A stretch of 5,723 nucleotides of DNA from Gemmobacter sp. (GCA_003509785.1 DOMY01000255.1:1066-6788); one strand, 5' to 3'. Shown: positions 1-5,154, counted from the first letter of the stretch. Program-made: numbers and translations. The notes: generated by a model from the letters alone, not told the origin.

Positions 1-129
1 GCCGCAGGCCTGCCGCTGACCGAGATGTTGCGCACCTGGGATGCCCGGGTCTGGCCCCATTGCCGCAAGGGCTTTTTTGCCCTGAAGGAACGTATTCCCG
101 CCCTGCTGGCCCCGGGTTTGCCGCTATGA
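1..129 (+). CDS. C-terminal end of an unrecognised protein (partial)
   Basis: Frame 1 is open from the window edge for 42 codons to a TGA at 127-129. The visible tail is basic and aromatic (TWDARVWPHCRKGFF, then LKERIPALL). The start and most of the protein lie outside the window, and I do not recognise the family from this tail. The reading is supported by the junction with the next gene: the TGA overlaps that gene's ATG as ATGA, the usual sign of translational coupling in a compact operon. The strand and codon use match the next gene. The upstream sequence would be needed to name it. Confidence 0.65.
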   Translation, partial: AAGLPLTEMLRTWDARVWPHCRKGFFALKERIPALLAPGLPL

Positions 130-473
130 CCCCGCAGGTCACCGTCTGGTTCGACAGCGGCTGTCCGCTCTGCCTGCGGGAAATCGCGCTGATGCGGCGG
201 CTGGACCGGCGCGGCGCGATCCGCTTTGTCGATGCCTGCGATCCGCAGACCATCTGCCCGCTGGACCGGGCAGAGATCCTTGCCCGGTTTCATGCGCAAG
301 AGGCGGGGCGCCTGCTGTCCGGCGCTGCGGCCTTTGCCGCCATGTGGCGCGCCATTCCGCTGCTGCGCCCGCTGGGCTTGCTGGCCGGCTGGCCGCCCCC
401 GACCCCGGCGTTCGAGGCCGCCTATCGCGGCTTTCTGCGCCTGCGCCCCCGGTTGCAGCGCCTGCTGCGCTAG
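126..473 (+). CDS. DCC/DUF393-family thiol-disulfide oxidoreductase-like protein
   Basis: A 115-residue protein starting at ATG 126, which overlaps the stop of the preceding gene (ATGA). An in-frame start at 60 would lie wholly inside that gene and was not used. The N-terminus reads TVWFDSGCPLCLREIALMRRLD, split here as TVWFDSGCPLC and LREIALMRRLD. It carries the family signature of an Asp followed by a CPxC pair (Cys at about residues 13 and 16), then a helix. The C-terminal half is hydrophobic and ends in a basic R/L-rich tail, as is common for DCC proteins. Its length is typical for the family. Members are annotated as thiol-disulfide oxidoreductases from the CxxC motif, but substrates are largely unknown. 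No Shine-Dalgarno sequence is evident, consistent with coupling to the upstream gene. The family call is firm; the function is inferred. Confidence 0.85.
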   Translation: MTPQVTVWFDSGCPLCLREIALMRRLDRRGAIRFVDACDPQTICPLDRAEILARFHAQEAGRLLSGAAAFAAMWRAIPLLRPLGLLAGWPPPTPAFEAAYRGFLRLRPRLQRLLR

Positions 474-562
474 AGCCAGAGCAGGCCGTGGCATATCCCG
501 GTTTTACAGCGCCCGCGCCCCGCTGTATCACCCCCGCAGCGGCAGAAACGGGGGGCAGCACC

Positions 563-847
563 ATGGAACAGAACACCCCGCACTCCCCCGGTTATGTCTA
601 TGTTCTGGGCTGTGCCGCGCCCGGCGGTTATCGCACCTATGTCGGCTGGACGCTGGATCTGGATCGCCGCCTGTCACAGCATAATGCGGGCACCGGCGCC
701 AAATCCACGCGGGGCCGCCTCTGGGCCCTGCTTTACGCCGAACATCTGCCCGATCCCCGCGCCGCCATGAGCCGGGAATGGCACCTGAAGCGCAACCGCA
801 CCCTCCGCCGCCAGCTGGCCCTTTGGGCGCAGGGCCTCCCGGGCTGA
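563..847 (+). CDS. GIY-YIG nuclease-domain protein, UPF0213-like
   Basis: A 94-residue single-domain protein from ATG 563, preceded by a weak G-rich stretch. Earlier in-frame starts would add about 70 low-complexity residues overlapping the DCC gene, so the short form is preferred and matches the usual 80-100 residues of UPF0213 proteins. Visible motifs are YVYVL at 11-15 (the GIY position), TYVGWT at 25-30 (the YIG position), DLDRRL at 32-37 with the conserved Arg, then H40-N41, the GAKSTRGR segment at 45-52, and REWHLK at 71-76 with the expected catalytic Glu at 72. All core GIY-YIG catalytic positions seem present, so a metal-dependent nuclease fold is likely; the biological substrate is unknown. 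It ends 13 bp before the first parS palindrome and is convergent with repC. Such genes are common chromosomal and plasmid cargo, and no direct role in replication is implied. Confidence 0.88.
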   Translation: MEQNTPHSPGYVYVLGCAAPGGYRTYVGWTLDLDRRLSQHNAGTGAKSTRGRLWALLYAEHLPDPRAAMSREWHLKRNRTLRRQLALWAQGLPG

Positions 848-860
848 CAGGCGGGCAAAA

Positions 861-876
861 GTTCACAGCTGTGAAC
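861..876. promoter_or_regulatory. parS: parS-like RepB-binding palindrome, copy 1
   Basis: A perfect 16-bp palindrome, GTTCACAGCTGTGAAC, in the short gap between the GIY-YIG gene and repC. It fits the known repABC centromere pattern (GTT at one end, a GC core, AAC at the other). These sites bind RepB and are commonly found outside the coding part of repABC operons, often just downstream of repC. RepB binding here is inferred, not shown. Confidence 0.85.
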
Positions 877-886
877 TCTGCGCCCG

Positions 887-902
887 GTTCACAGCTGTGA
901 AC
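887..902. promoter_or_regulatory. parS: parS-like RepB-binding palindrome, copy 2
   Basis: A second, identical copy of the palindrome GTTCACAGCTGTGAAC. It is separated from copy 1 by 10 bp (TCTGCGCCCG), giving a centre-to-centre distance of 26 bp, and ends one base before the repC stop codon. Two exact 16-bp palindromes in a 56-bp gap, with no flanking homology, argue for a selected protein-binding site rather than a duplication. Together they form the likely partition centromere of this replicon. Confidence 0.85.
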
Positions 903-903
903 A

Positions 904-2094
904 TCACGCCGCCTCGCGTCGCATCAGCGCCATCACCATCGGCCCGGATGAAAACGCGCCCTCTGTCGCCTTGCGCACCAGACTGCGCAGATAGCCGCCG
1001 GGGGATTTGATCGCCTCGAACCGCTGCAGGATCGCCGCCAGCACGACCGAGGCCTCTTCCGGCCCCATCTGTCGCTTGGCTGCCGCCCAGGCATCGGGGG
1101 ATATGCCCATCATCGGCCGCACAACCTCTGCCGCGCGCACCAGCTGATGCCAGTGGCGCATCGGCCCGTCGGCATAAGCCGCGATCTCGGGGCAGGATGA
1201 CAGCACCATTCCAAGCGGCAGCCGGGGCAATGGCGGGGCAGGGGGGCTGCCTTCGTTTTCGCTGTTATCCAGCGCGCCTACCTCAACCTGTTCCGCGCTT
1301 TCCATGCGCCGTTCAAGTTCATGTATATCTTTCTGTGAATTCTGATGGTGCTGCTCATTCTGAACCGGATTGCTGCTCAATTCTTCTGCAACCGGCTCCA
1401 GCACCGCGCGCGCCCGGGTCAGCGCCTGCATCAGCCGCGCCTCCAGCAGCGCCAGATCCTCGGGTGTCAGCTTGCGGCGCAGGGCGCGCGCGGTCAGTGC
1501 GGCCATATCCTGCAGCCCAGTCCACAGCGGCAGATCGGGCCGCACCTCGGCCCCCCAGATCGTCAGCCCCGCCAGATCGCGGCGCATCAGGCTGACCGTC
1601 TCGCGCAGCCGGGCAAGGCGGTCCTCCTCTGCGCGCAGTTCCTCGGCCAAGGCGCAGAATTCATCGAACCGCAGCGCCAGCGGCGTCAAGTCAAACCCGA
1701 AGGCCACCTTGCCCGCCCGCGTCTGCCGGGCATAGCGCTTGCCATTCGGGCTGTCGCGCCGGGCAATCACCCCTGCGGTCACCAGATGCGCCAGATGGCG
1801 GCGCATGGTCGAACAGGGCATCCCGTTCAGCCGCGCGCAGATCGTCTCGTTCGAGGCATGAACCACCAGGTCGCGCCCCTCCAGAACCGTGCCGGGGTGA
1901 AAGCTGACCAGCGCCTGCAACACGCCCATATCGCGGTCGCTCAGGCCAAGCCGCTGTCGCGCCACCGCCAGTTCGCGCAGCGCTTCCCATTTGTTCACGC
2001 CGGGGCGGGGCGAGGCGTCCTCCAGACGGCGGCCATGATCCATCAGCGCAGCATCCATCCTGCGCCGGAAGGGCGTTACGGGGGTATAACCCAT
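904..2094 (-). CDS. repC: RepC replication initiator of a repABC replicon
   Basis: A 396-residue protein, about the normal length for RepC, and the last gene of repA-repB-repC. The N-terminus (MGYTPVTPFRR) and the segment through LQALVSFHPGT (about 59-69) are RepC hallmarks. A winged-helix DNA-binding region follows at about 76-125 (NETICARLNG, then STMRRHLAHLVTAGVI). Residues 150-175 look like a short coiled coil rich in E and R. Residues 238-292 form a polar N/Q/E/S linker ending in a Pro-rich stretch, then comes the conserved C-terminal domain (AWAAAKRQMGPEEAS, then SPGGYLRSLVRKATEG). RepC is the rate-limiting initiator and acts on an origin inside its own gene. The ATG at 2094 has no good Shine-Dalgarno sequence; the bases before it read GTGAAATTCAC. 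Expression is probably set by the leader structures and antisense RNA upstream. The gene is intact, with no frameshift. Confidence 0.96.
   Translation of the reverse strand: MGYTPVTPFRRRMDAALMDHGRRLEDASPRPGVNKWEALRELAVARQRLGLSDRDMGVLQALVSFHPGTVLEGRDLVVHASNETICARLNGMPCSTMRRHLAHLVTAGVIARRDSPNGKRYARQTRAGKVAFGFDLTPLALRFDEFCALAEELRAEEDRLARLRETVSLMRRDLAGLTIWGAEVRPDLPLWTGLQDMAALTARALRRKLTPEDLALLEARLMQALTRARAVLEPVAEELSSNPVQNEQHHQNSQKDIHELERRMESAEQVEVGALDNSENEGSPPAPPLPRLPLGMVLSSCPEIAAYADGPMRHWHQLVRAAEVVRPMMGISPDAWAAAKRQMGPEEASVVLAAILQRFEAIKSPGGYLRSLVRKATEGAFSSGPMVMALMRREAA
1219..1392. other. oriV: Putative oriV: AT-rich island inside repC
   Basis: This stretch encodes the polar linker between the two RepC domains and is visibly richer in A+T than the rest of the gene. 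Bases 1321-1380 are about 58% A+T (35 of 60), and 1321-1340 is 15 of 20, in DNA that is otherwise roughly two-thirds G+C. In studied repABC plasmids the origin has been mapped within repC to an AT-rich region near its middle, so this is the best candidate for strand opening. The exact limits are my estimate, and the linker's amino-acid composition alone could also explain part of the bias. Confidence 0.55.
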
Positions 2095-2125
2095 GTGAAT
2101 TTCACGAAGACAAAATTATACCGCG

Positions 2126-2149
2126 CCGCAAATCACATATGACTTGCAG
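2126..2149 (-). promoter_or_regulatory. repC leader stem-loop (S-element-like)
   Basis: On the repABC mRNA strand, CTGCAAGTCA can pair with TGATTTGCGG around a TATG loop. This gives ten consecutive pairs, two of them U.G or G.U. The loop is followed by CGCGG and the U-rich run TATAATTTTG, so it resembles an intrinsic terminator placed about 30 nt ahead of the repC ATG. On the plus strand the wobble pairs become C/A mismatches, so the structure favours the mRNA sense. In studied repABC leaders a stem-loop called the S-element forms when ctRNA is bound and lowers repC expression. Position and sense fit that role; the assignment is by inference. Confidence 0.55.
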
Positions 2150-2172
2150 AAAACGCCGGTGACCGTTACCTT
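2144..2172 (+). promoter_or_regulatory. Candidate ctRNA promoter
   Basis: TTGCAG at 2144-2149 and TACCTT at 2167-2172 are 17 bp apart, which would start the antisense RNA near 2179 and give a transcript of about 54 nt, the size known for repABC ctRNAs. An alternative is GTGACC (2159-2164) and TAAGAT (2181-2186), 16 bp apart, starting near 2193 and giving little more than the terminator hairpin. I prefer the first because of transcript length. Both are moderate matches to the sigma-70 type consensus. Confidence 0.45.
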
Positions 2173-2178
2173 GAAAGT

Positions 2179-2232
2179 GCTAAGATCAAAGGGGGTCTCG
2201 TGGGGCGAAAGCTTTGCGGGGCCTTTCTTTTG
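2179..2232 (+). ncRNA. ctRNA: Antisense ctRNA (incompatibility/copy-number RNA) of repABC
   Basis: Nearly all studied repABC operons encode a small antisense RNA in the repB-repC gap, transcribed against the operon. Here the plus strand has promoter-like hexamers, an A-rich 5' segment (GCTAAGATCAAA), and a 12-bp hairpin followed by TTTCTTTTGT. The hairpin depends on several G.U pairs that exist only in the plus-strand RNA, so the structure points to transcription in the antisense direction. By analogy, the RNA would base-pair with the repC leader and reduce repC translation or cause early termination. The ends are estimates; the 5' end depends on which promoter is used. Confidence 0.72.
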
Positions 2233-2233
2233 T
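2194..2233 (+). terminator. Wobble-rich intrinsic terminator of the ctRNA
   Basis: GGTCTCGTGGGG (2194-2205) pairs with CTTTGCGGGGCC (2212-2223) around the loop CGAAAG. All twelve positions pair as RNA, six as Watson-Crick and six as G.U. The T-rich run TTTCTTTTGT follows at once. In the opposite strand the six G.U pairs turn into A/C mismatches, so the repABC mRNA should read through. This one-way behaviour is what an antisense RNA gene inside an operon needs. Confidence 0.65.
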
Positions 2234-2266
2234 CTCTGTCGTGCCTCCTGTCCTGAAGGGTTGCGG

Positions 2267-3232
2267 TTAGCCGCGCTGTTTCCAGCGCGCGTGAAGATCT
2301 TGCAGGATGGCCGGGGCCTCGGCCTCGATCCAGGCGGCAAAGCCGTCGGCATCGGGCTTCAGTTCCAGCCGCAGGCCCTTGGGGCCGGATTGCAGATGGC
2401 CCACCGTCCTGCCCTCCAGCGCCAGTGGCACGCGCCGCGCCTTCGGCCGGTCCGCCGGGGCGGGCTTGCGGTTCAGATGCGCCACAACCGCCTCGAATCC
2501 GGCGGCGGAAGGGTCTGGTCCTTCGGGGTTTTCTGCCGCTTTCATCCGGGCCTCCATCGCCACAGAGCTAAGGGCAGAAAGGTTAACGCCATCTTCACCC
2601 AGCGCGCGCACCAGCGCCTCCCACCGGGGGCGGCCGATGCCATGGGCGGGGCCAATGGCGCGCGCCAGATCGGGGCCGATGGCATTGGCCACCGAAAGCG
2701 CCATGGAAATCGCGGATTTGGTGGTGTTCAGCACTTCGGCGATCTGGGCCTGGCTGCCGAAATCCCCCTGCGAAAGTTCGCGGGCGAACAGCGCGCGTTC
2801 CAGATAGCTCAGATCCCGGCGGCCGGTGTTTTCGGTGATCTGCGCGCGCAGGGCGGCGCTGTCGTCCAGATGGGCGATCAGGGCGCGCACTTTCGTCAGC
2901 TTGTCGGAACTGCGGATCGCCTCCAGCCGCCGCCGGCCATAGACCAGCAGATAGCGCCCCTGATCCGCCGGGTCGCGCCGCACCAGAATGGGCACCGTCT
3001 GGCCATTGGCCTCGATCGAGGCGCGCAGATCCGCCATGTCGCGCGGGTCCAGCCGGTCGGCGGGGCGGGGGTCATCGATCAGGCTGGGGTCCAGCTCCCA
3101 TACATGATGGGCATCCACCGCATCGCGGGCAGACCGCAGCGCGCGGTTGGTGTTCATCATGCTGGCCGGTGTCGGCCCGGCAGAGGCCAGACCATCCAGC
3201 ATCGACAGGCGTTTCTTCTTGTTGTCGGTCAT
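2267..3232 (-). CDS. repB: RepB, ParB-type centromere-binding partition protein
   Basis: A 321-residue protein typical of plasmid RepB. The N-terminus MTDNKKKRLSMLDGL is the usual RepB opening. A ParB/Spo0J-like N-terminal domain spans about 44-136, with GRRRLEA at 99-105 (the ParB box containing the conserved Arg residues that contact nucleotide) and TENTGRRDLSYLE at 133-145 (second conserved box). A helix-turn-helix lies at about 161-182 (AQIAEVLNTTKSAISMAL), and a C-terminal dimerisation region completes it. RepB binds parS and works with RepA in segregation and operon repression. ATG 3232 was chosen over the GTG one codon earlier because it sits after a strong GGGAGGGGG element and gives the family N-terminus. 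The ribosome site overlaps the end of repA, only 13 nt separate the two genes, and translation is probably coupled. Confidence 0.96.
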   Translation of the reverse strand: MTDNKKKRLSMLDGLASAGPTPASMMNTNRALRSARDAVDAHHVWELDPSLIDDPRPADRLDPRDMADLRASIEANGQTVPILVRRDPADQGRYLLVYGRRRLEAIRSSDKLTKVRALIAHLDDSAALRAQITENTGRRDLSYLERALFARELSQGDFGSQAQIAEVLNTTKSAISMALSVANAIGPDLARAIGPAHGIGRPRWEALVRALGEDGVNLSALSSVAMEARMKAAENPEGPDPSAAGFEAVVAHLNRKPAPADRPKARRVPLALEGRTVGHLQSGPKGLRLELKPDADGFAAWIEAEAPAILQDLHARWKQRG

Positions 3233-3245
3233 CACGCCCCCTCCC

Positions 3246-4418
3246 TCAGCGGCCCCAGGTTTTCTGGATCAGCTGGGCAATCTCGTCATTCACCGCATTC
3301 ACGCTTTCCAGCGCGCGATCATAGGTCGTGCGGGTAAAGGCACTGCGTTCCACTTCATACAGGGTCTGCTTGGTCAGGCCCGCATCGGAAATCGCGGTGG
3401 ATTTCAGCATGGGCGCATTCAGCACGCGGTCGCCATACATGGTGCGCAGAAAGGCCACGATACGGTTCTGCGGCGCATCCGTGGGTTCATACCGCGTCAG
3501 CAGATAGCGCATCCAGTCATGTGTCATGTCGGCGCCGCTTTCCGCGATCACATCCATCAGATCGGCGGTCATGCGCAGGAACTGGCTCATGGACATGACA
3601 TCCAGCATTTCCGGATGGATCGTGACCAGAACGCCGGTCGCCGCCGAAAGCGCCGACATCGTCAGGAAACCCAACTGCGGCGGGCAGTCGATCACCACCA
3701 CATCGTAATTGGCATCCACCTGCGCCAGCGCCTCTTTCACACGGAAAAAGAACAGCCCGGCATTGCCCTGCGCCAGGGCGCGCGGGGTTTCATGTTCAAA
3801 TTCCATCAGCTCCAGATTGCCGGGAATCAGATCAAGATCAGGGATATAGGTCTTGCGGATCACCTGCGCGATGGGCACCGGATTGTCATAGCGGATCGCA
3901 TCATAAAGCGTGCCGCCATCCACCAGATCGAATTCCGGCTGCACGCCATGCAGCGCCGTCATCGAGGCTTGCGGGTCAAGGTCGATCGCCAGCACGCGAT
4001 AGCCGGTCAGCGCCAGCCGCTGCGCCAGATGGGCAGAGCTGGTGGTCTTGCCGCTGCCGCCCTTGAAATTCATCACGCCGATCACCTGCAGATGATCGCC
4101 CGCGCGGCGGCCCGGCAGGTAATCCCCTGGTTTCCTTGCGGTTTTTTCAAGAAGAACCCGCAGGGCGCGCACATCTTCGGCAGAATACAGGCGCCGGCTG
4201 CCGGGGGTGGTTTCGGGCGTCGGGCCTTTGCCTTCCAGATGCAGCTTGCGCAGGTAAGAATCGTTCACGCCCAGCAAGGTCGCCGCCTCGCCCGAGGTGA
4301 ACTTGCGCATCACCTTGGCGGCATCGGGCGGGAACATGCTGGTACGCTGCGAATGAAGTTGCGCGGCCAGAAGCTCGGAATGTTGCCGGATAACCGAATT
4401 CAGTTCCTCATGGGACAT
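3246..4418 (-). CDS. repA: RepA, ParA-type partition ATPase and operon repressor
   Basis: A 390-residue protein. A MerR-like helix-turn-helix lies near residues 37-79 (RKFTSGEAATLLGV, then DSYLRKL), followed by a ParA ATPase domain. That domain has the deviant Walker A motif KGGSGKTT at 119-126 with the signature first Lys, the A' motif DLDPQAS at 146-152, and Walker B VVVIDCPP at 240-247. RepA acts with RepB to move plasmid copies over the nucleoid and, through the N-terminal domain, represses repABC transcription. I chose ATG 4418 because it gives the family N-terminus MSHEELNSVIRQH and has an AGAGAG ribosome-site-like stretch about 8 nt upstream. A GTG at 4481 would add 21 residues that do not resemble the family, has no ribosome site, and would lie on the putative promoter. 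The sequence is intact. Confidence 0.97.
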   Translation of the reverse strand: MSHEELNSVIRQHSELLAAQLHSQRTSMFPPDAAKVMRKFTSGEAATLLGVNDSYLRKLHLEGKGPTPETTPGSRRLYSAEDVRALRVLLEKTARKPGDYLPGRRAGDHLQVIGVMNFKGGSGKTTSSAHLAQRLALTGYRVLAIDLDPQASMTALHGVQPEFDLVDGGTLYDAIRYDNPVPIAQVIRKTYIPDLDLIPGNLELMEFEHETPRALAQGNAGLFFFRVKEALAQVDANYDVVVIDCPPQLGFLTMSALSAATGVLVTIHPEMLDVMSMSQFLRMTADLMDVIAESGADMTHDWMRYLLTRYEPTDAPQNRIVAFLRTMYGDRVLNAPMLKSTAISDAGLTKQTLYEVERSAFTRTTYDRALESVNAVNDEIAQLIQKTWGR

Positions 4419-4484
4419 ATCATTGCTCTCTTGCCTCGCGCTCCGCGTTGTATTTCCGGTATGGTCCCCGGACGTGTTCACGGA

Positions 4485-4530
4485 AATATACGTTTAATCA
4501 CGCTTTTTCGTGACTATTGCGGCAATTGCC
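4485..4530 (-). promoter_or_regulatory. Putative repABC promoter and operator
   Basis: Upstream of repA the sequence turns AT-rich. On the minus strand TATATT (4485-4490) is a good -10 box, with transcription starting about 60 nt before the repA ATG. No good -35 box is found at the right distance; that position is occupied by the inverted repeat TCACG/CGTGA (4498-4502 and 4509-4513, spacer CTTTTT on the plus strand). Just beyond lie the palindrome GGCAATTGCC (4521-4530) and the overlapping TTGC-G-GCAA (4517-4525). A TTGCCG box (4520-4525) 17 bp from CGTGAT is another possible promoter. Inverted repeats at the promoter suit repression by RepA (with RepB), as known for this operon type. Confidence 0.45.
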
Positions 4531-4640
4531 AGATTCGCGCAAGGAGATTCTAGATATGGGGCCAGAGGCGGGGATCTGCACAAACCGCGTGGTCCTGATG
4601 CAGCCCCCCTGCGCCTGGGCTGGGCTGTGGCAGGGCAGGG

Positions 4641-4679
4641 GGGGCGGGCACTCCCCCGGCTTGCCGGATGTGCCGCCCC
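4641..4679. repeat. Long GC-rich hairpin, possible transcription barrier
   Basis: GGGGCGGGCA (4641-4650) pairs with TGCCGCCCC (4671-4679), nine pairs with one bulged G. Inside it CCGG and CCGG (4656-4659 and 4664-4667) form a second stem around CTTG. No T-run follows on either strand, so it is not a standard intrinsic terminator, but it could pause or end transcripts leaving the hbpS-like gene before they reach repABC. Confidence 0.4.
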
Positions 4680-4680
4680 G

Positions 4681-4716
4681 GTCTGGCCCGCGTCCCGCAG
4701 GCGTCTGGCCCGCGTC
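4681..4716. repeat. 14-bp direct repeat, two copies 22 bp apart
   Basis: GTCTGGCCCGCGTC occurs at 4681-4694 and again, identically, at 4703-4716. An overlapping inverted repeat GTCCCG/CGGGAC (4692-4697 and 4716-4721) can form an 18-nt-loop hairpin. The block lies 18 bp from the end of the hbpS-like gene, so it could help transcription end. No protein-binding role can be claimed from sequence. Confidence 0.5.
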
Positions 4717-4734
4717 GGGACAGCGGGGGCTGCT

Positions 4735-5142
4735 TCAGCCCTGCGTCAGTGCGGCCGAGATGGCGGCCAGCGCAATTTCTTCGTCGATATCCGATGCCTC
4801 ACCGGAAACGCCGACAGCGCCCAGAATCGCGCCCTGTTCATCAAGGATGAACACACCGCCCGGCGTGGGGACCATGCCGCCGACGATATGGGCGATGCCC
4901 GCCAGAAAATGCGGCGGCTTGGCCGAAAGGCTGCGCGTCGTCTCGCCGGTGGCCAGCGCGGCATTGGCCTTGGCCATGGCAATCTCGGCGCGGCGGATGC
5001 TGCACCCATCTTCGGCCAGAACCGCGCGGACGGCGGCGCGGGCATCCAGCACGGTGATCGCCACGGGTTTGAACCCATGGGCGCGGGCATGGGCCAGCCC
5101 CGCCTGACAGATGGCAAGGGCGGTTTCGGTTGTCAGCTGCAC
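4735..5142 (-). CDS. HbpS/GlcG-family (DUF336) heme-binding-like protein
   Basis: A 135-residue protein of the DUF336 family, which includes the heme-binding HbpS and GlcG. The N-terminal helix LTTETALAICQAGLAHA leads to the strand VAITVLDA (27-34), then the helix RRAEIAMAKANAAL. The signature glycine-rich part is GGVFILDEQGAILGAVGVSG (95-114), ending in EASDIDEEIA (115-124). I start it at GTG 5142: AAAGGA lies 6 nt upstream (5149-5154) and the length then equals the family norm. An ATG at 5229 would add 29 residues of unrelated sequence. It lies 126 bp behind the quiC-like gene on the same strand and is likely co-transcribed with it. Genes of this family often sit in catabolic operons, where their task is poorly defined; heme binding is inferred from family only. 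Confidence 0.88.
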   Translation of the reverse strand: MQLTTETALAICQAGLAHARAHGFKPVAITVLDARAAVRAVLAEDGCSIRRAEIAMAKANAALATGETTRSLSAKPPHFLAGIAHIVGGMVPTPGGVFILDEQGAILGAVGVSGEASDIDEEIALAAISAALTQG

Positions 5143-5148
5143 GGTCAA

Positions 5149-5154
5149 TCCTTT
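5149..5154 (-). promoter_or_regulatory. Ribosome binding site that sets the GTG start of the hbpS-like gene
   Basis: AAAGGA on the minus strand, with 6 nt between it and GTG 5142. No comparable site precedes the longer ATG start at 5229, so this element decides the start. Confidence 0.65.

Larger units (their letters stand above)
4419..4734. other. Non-coding gap between repA and the hbpS-like gene
   Basis: This 316-bp stretch holds no gene I can support. Its repA-proximal part (4419-4530) is the repABC leader and promoter region. The remainder (4531-4734) is very G+C-rich with runs of G or C, and contains a strong hairpin and a 14-bp direct repeat listed separately. Open frames crossing it are low-complexity and run antisense to the flanking genes, so I treat them as chance. 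Confidence 0.6.

Noticed and set aside
344..562. Longer start at 344 for the GIY-YIG gene
   Set aside because: The added 73 residues are Ala/Pro-rich translation of the DCC gene in another frame; ATG 563 matches the family length.
861..902. The two palindromes as a bidirectional terminator for the convergent genes
   Set aside because: Neither palindrome has a T-run after it, and the sequence matches a RepB-type site exactly; a secondary effect on transcription remains possible.
861..902. CRISPR-like repeat
   Set aside because: Only two copies with a 10-bp spacer and perfect palindromy; no cas genes.
1345..2142. Plus-strand open frame of 265 codons opposite repC
   Set aside because: Low-complexity, arginine/glutamine/histidine-rich translation opposite a clear repC; no ribosome site.
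2244..2249. AGGAGG on the minus strand in the repB-repC gap, suggesting a leader peptide
   Set aside because: No start codon lies within about 15 nt downstream, so it is an orphan match.
4419..4481. GTG 4481 as the start of repA
   Set aside because: Adds 21 unrelated residues, has no ribosome site and coincides with the likely promoter; ATG 4418 gives the family N-terminus.
2144..4553. Long plus-strand open frames antisense to repA and repB (2144-3337 and 3147-4553)
   Set aside because: Rich in H, R, Q and G with no family motifs; they follow from the codon bias of the well-supported minus-strand genes.
4517..5107. Plus-strand open frame over the repA-hbpS gap and hbpS-like gene
   Set aside because: Antisense to a recognised DUF336 gene and rich in A, P, S and R; no domain visible.
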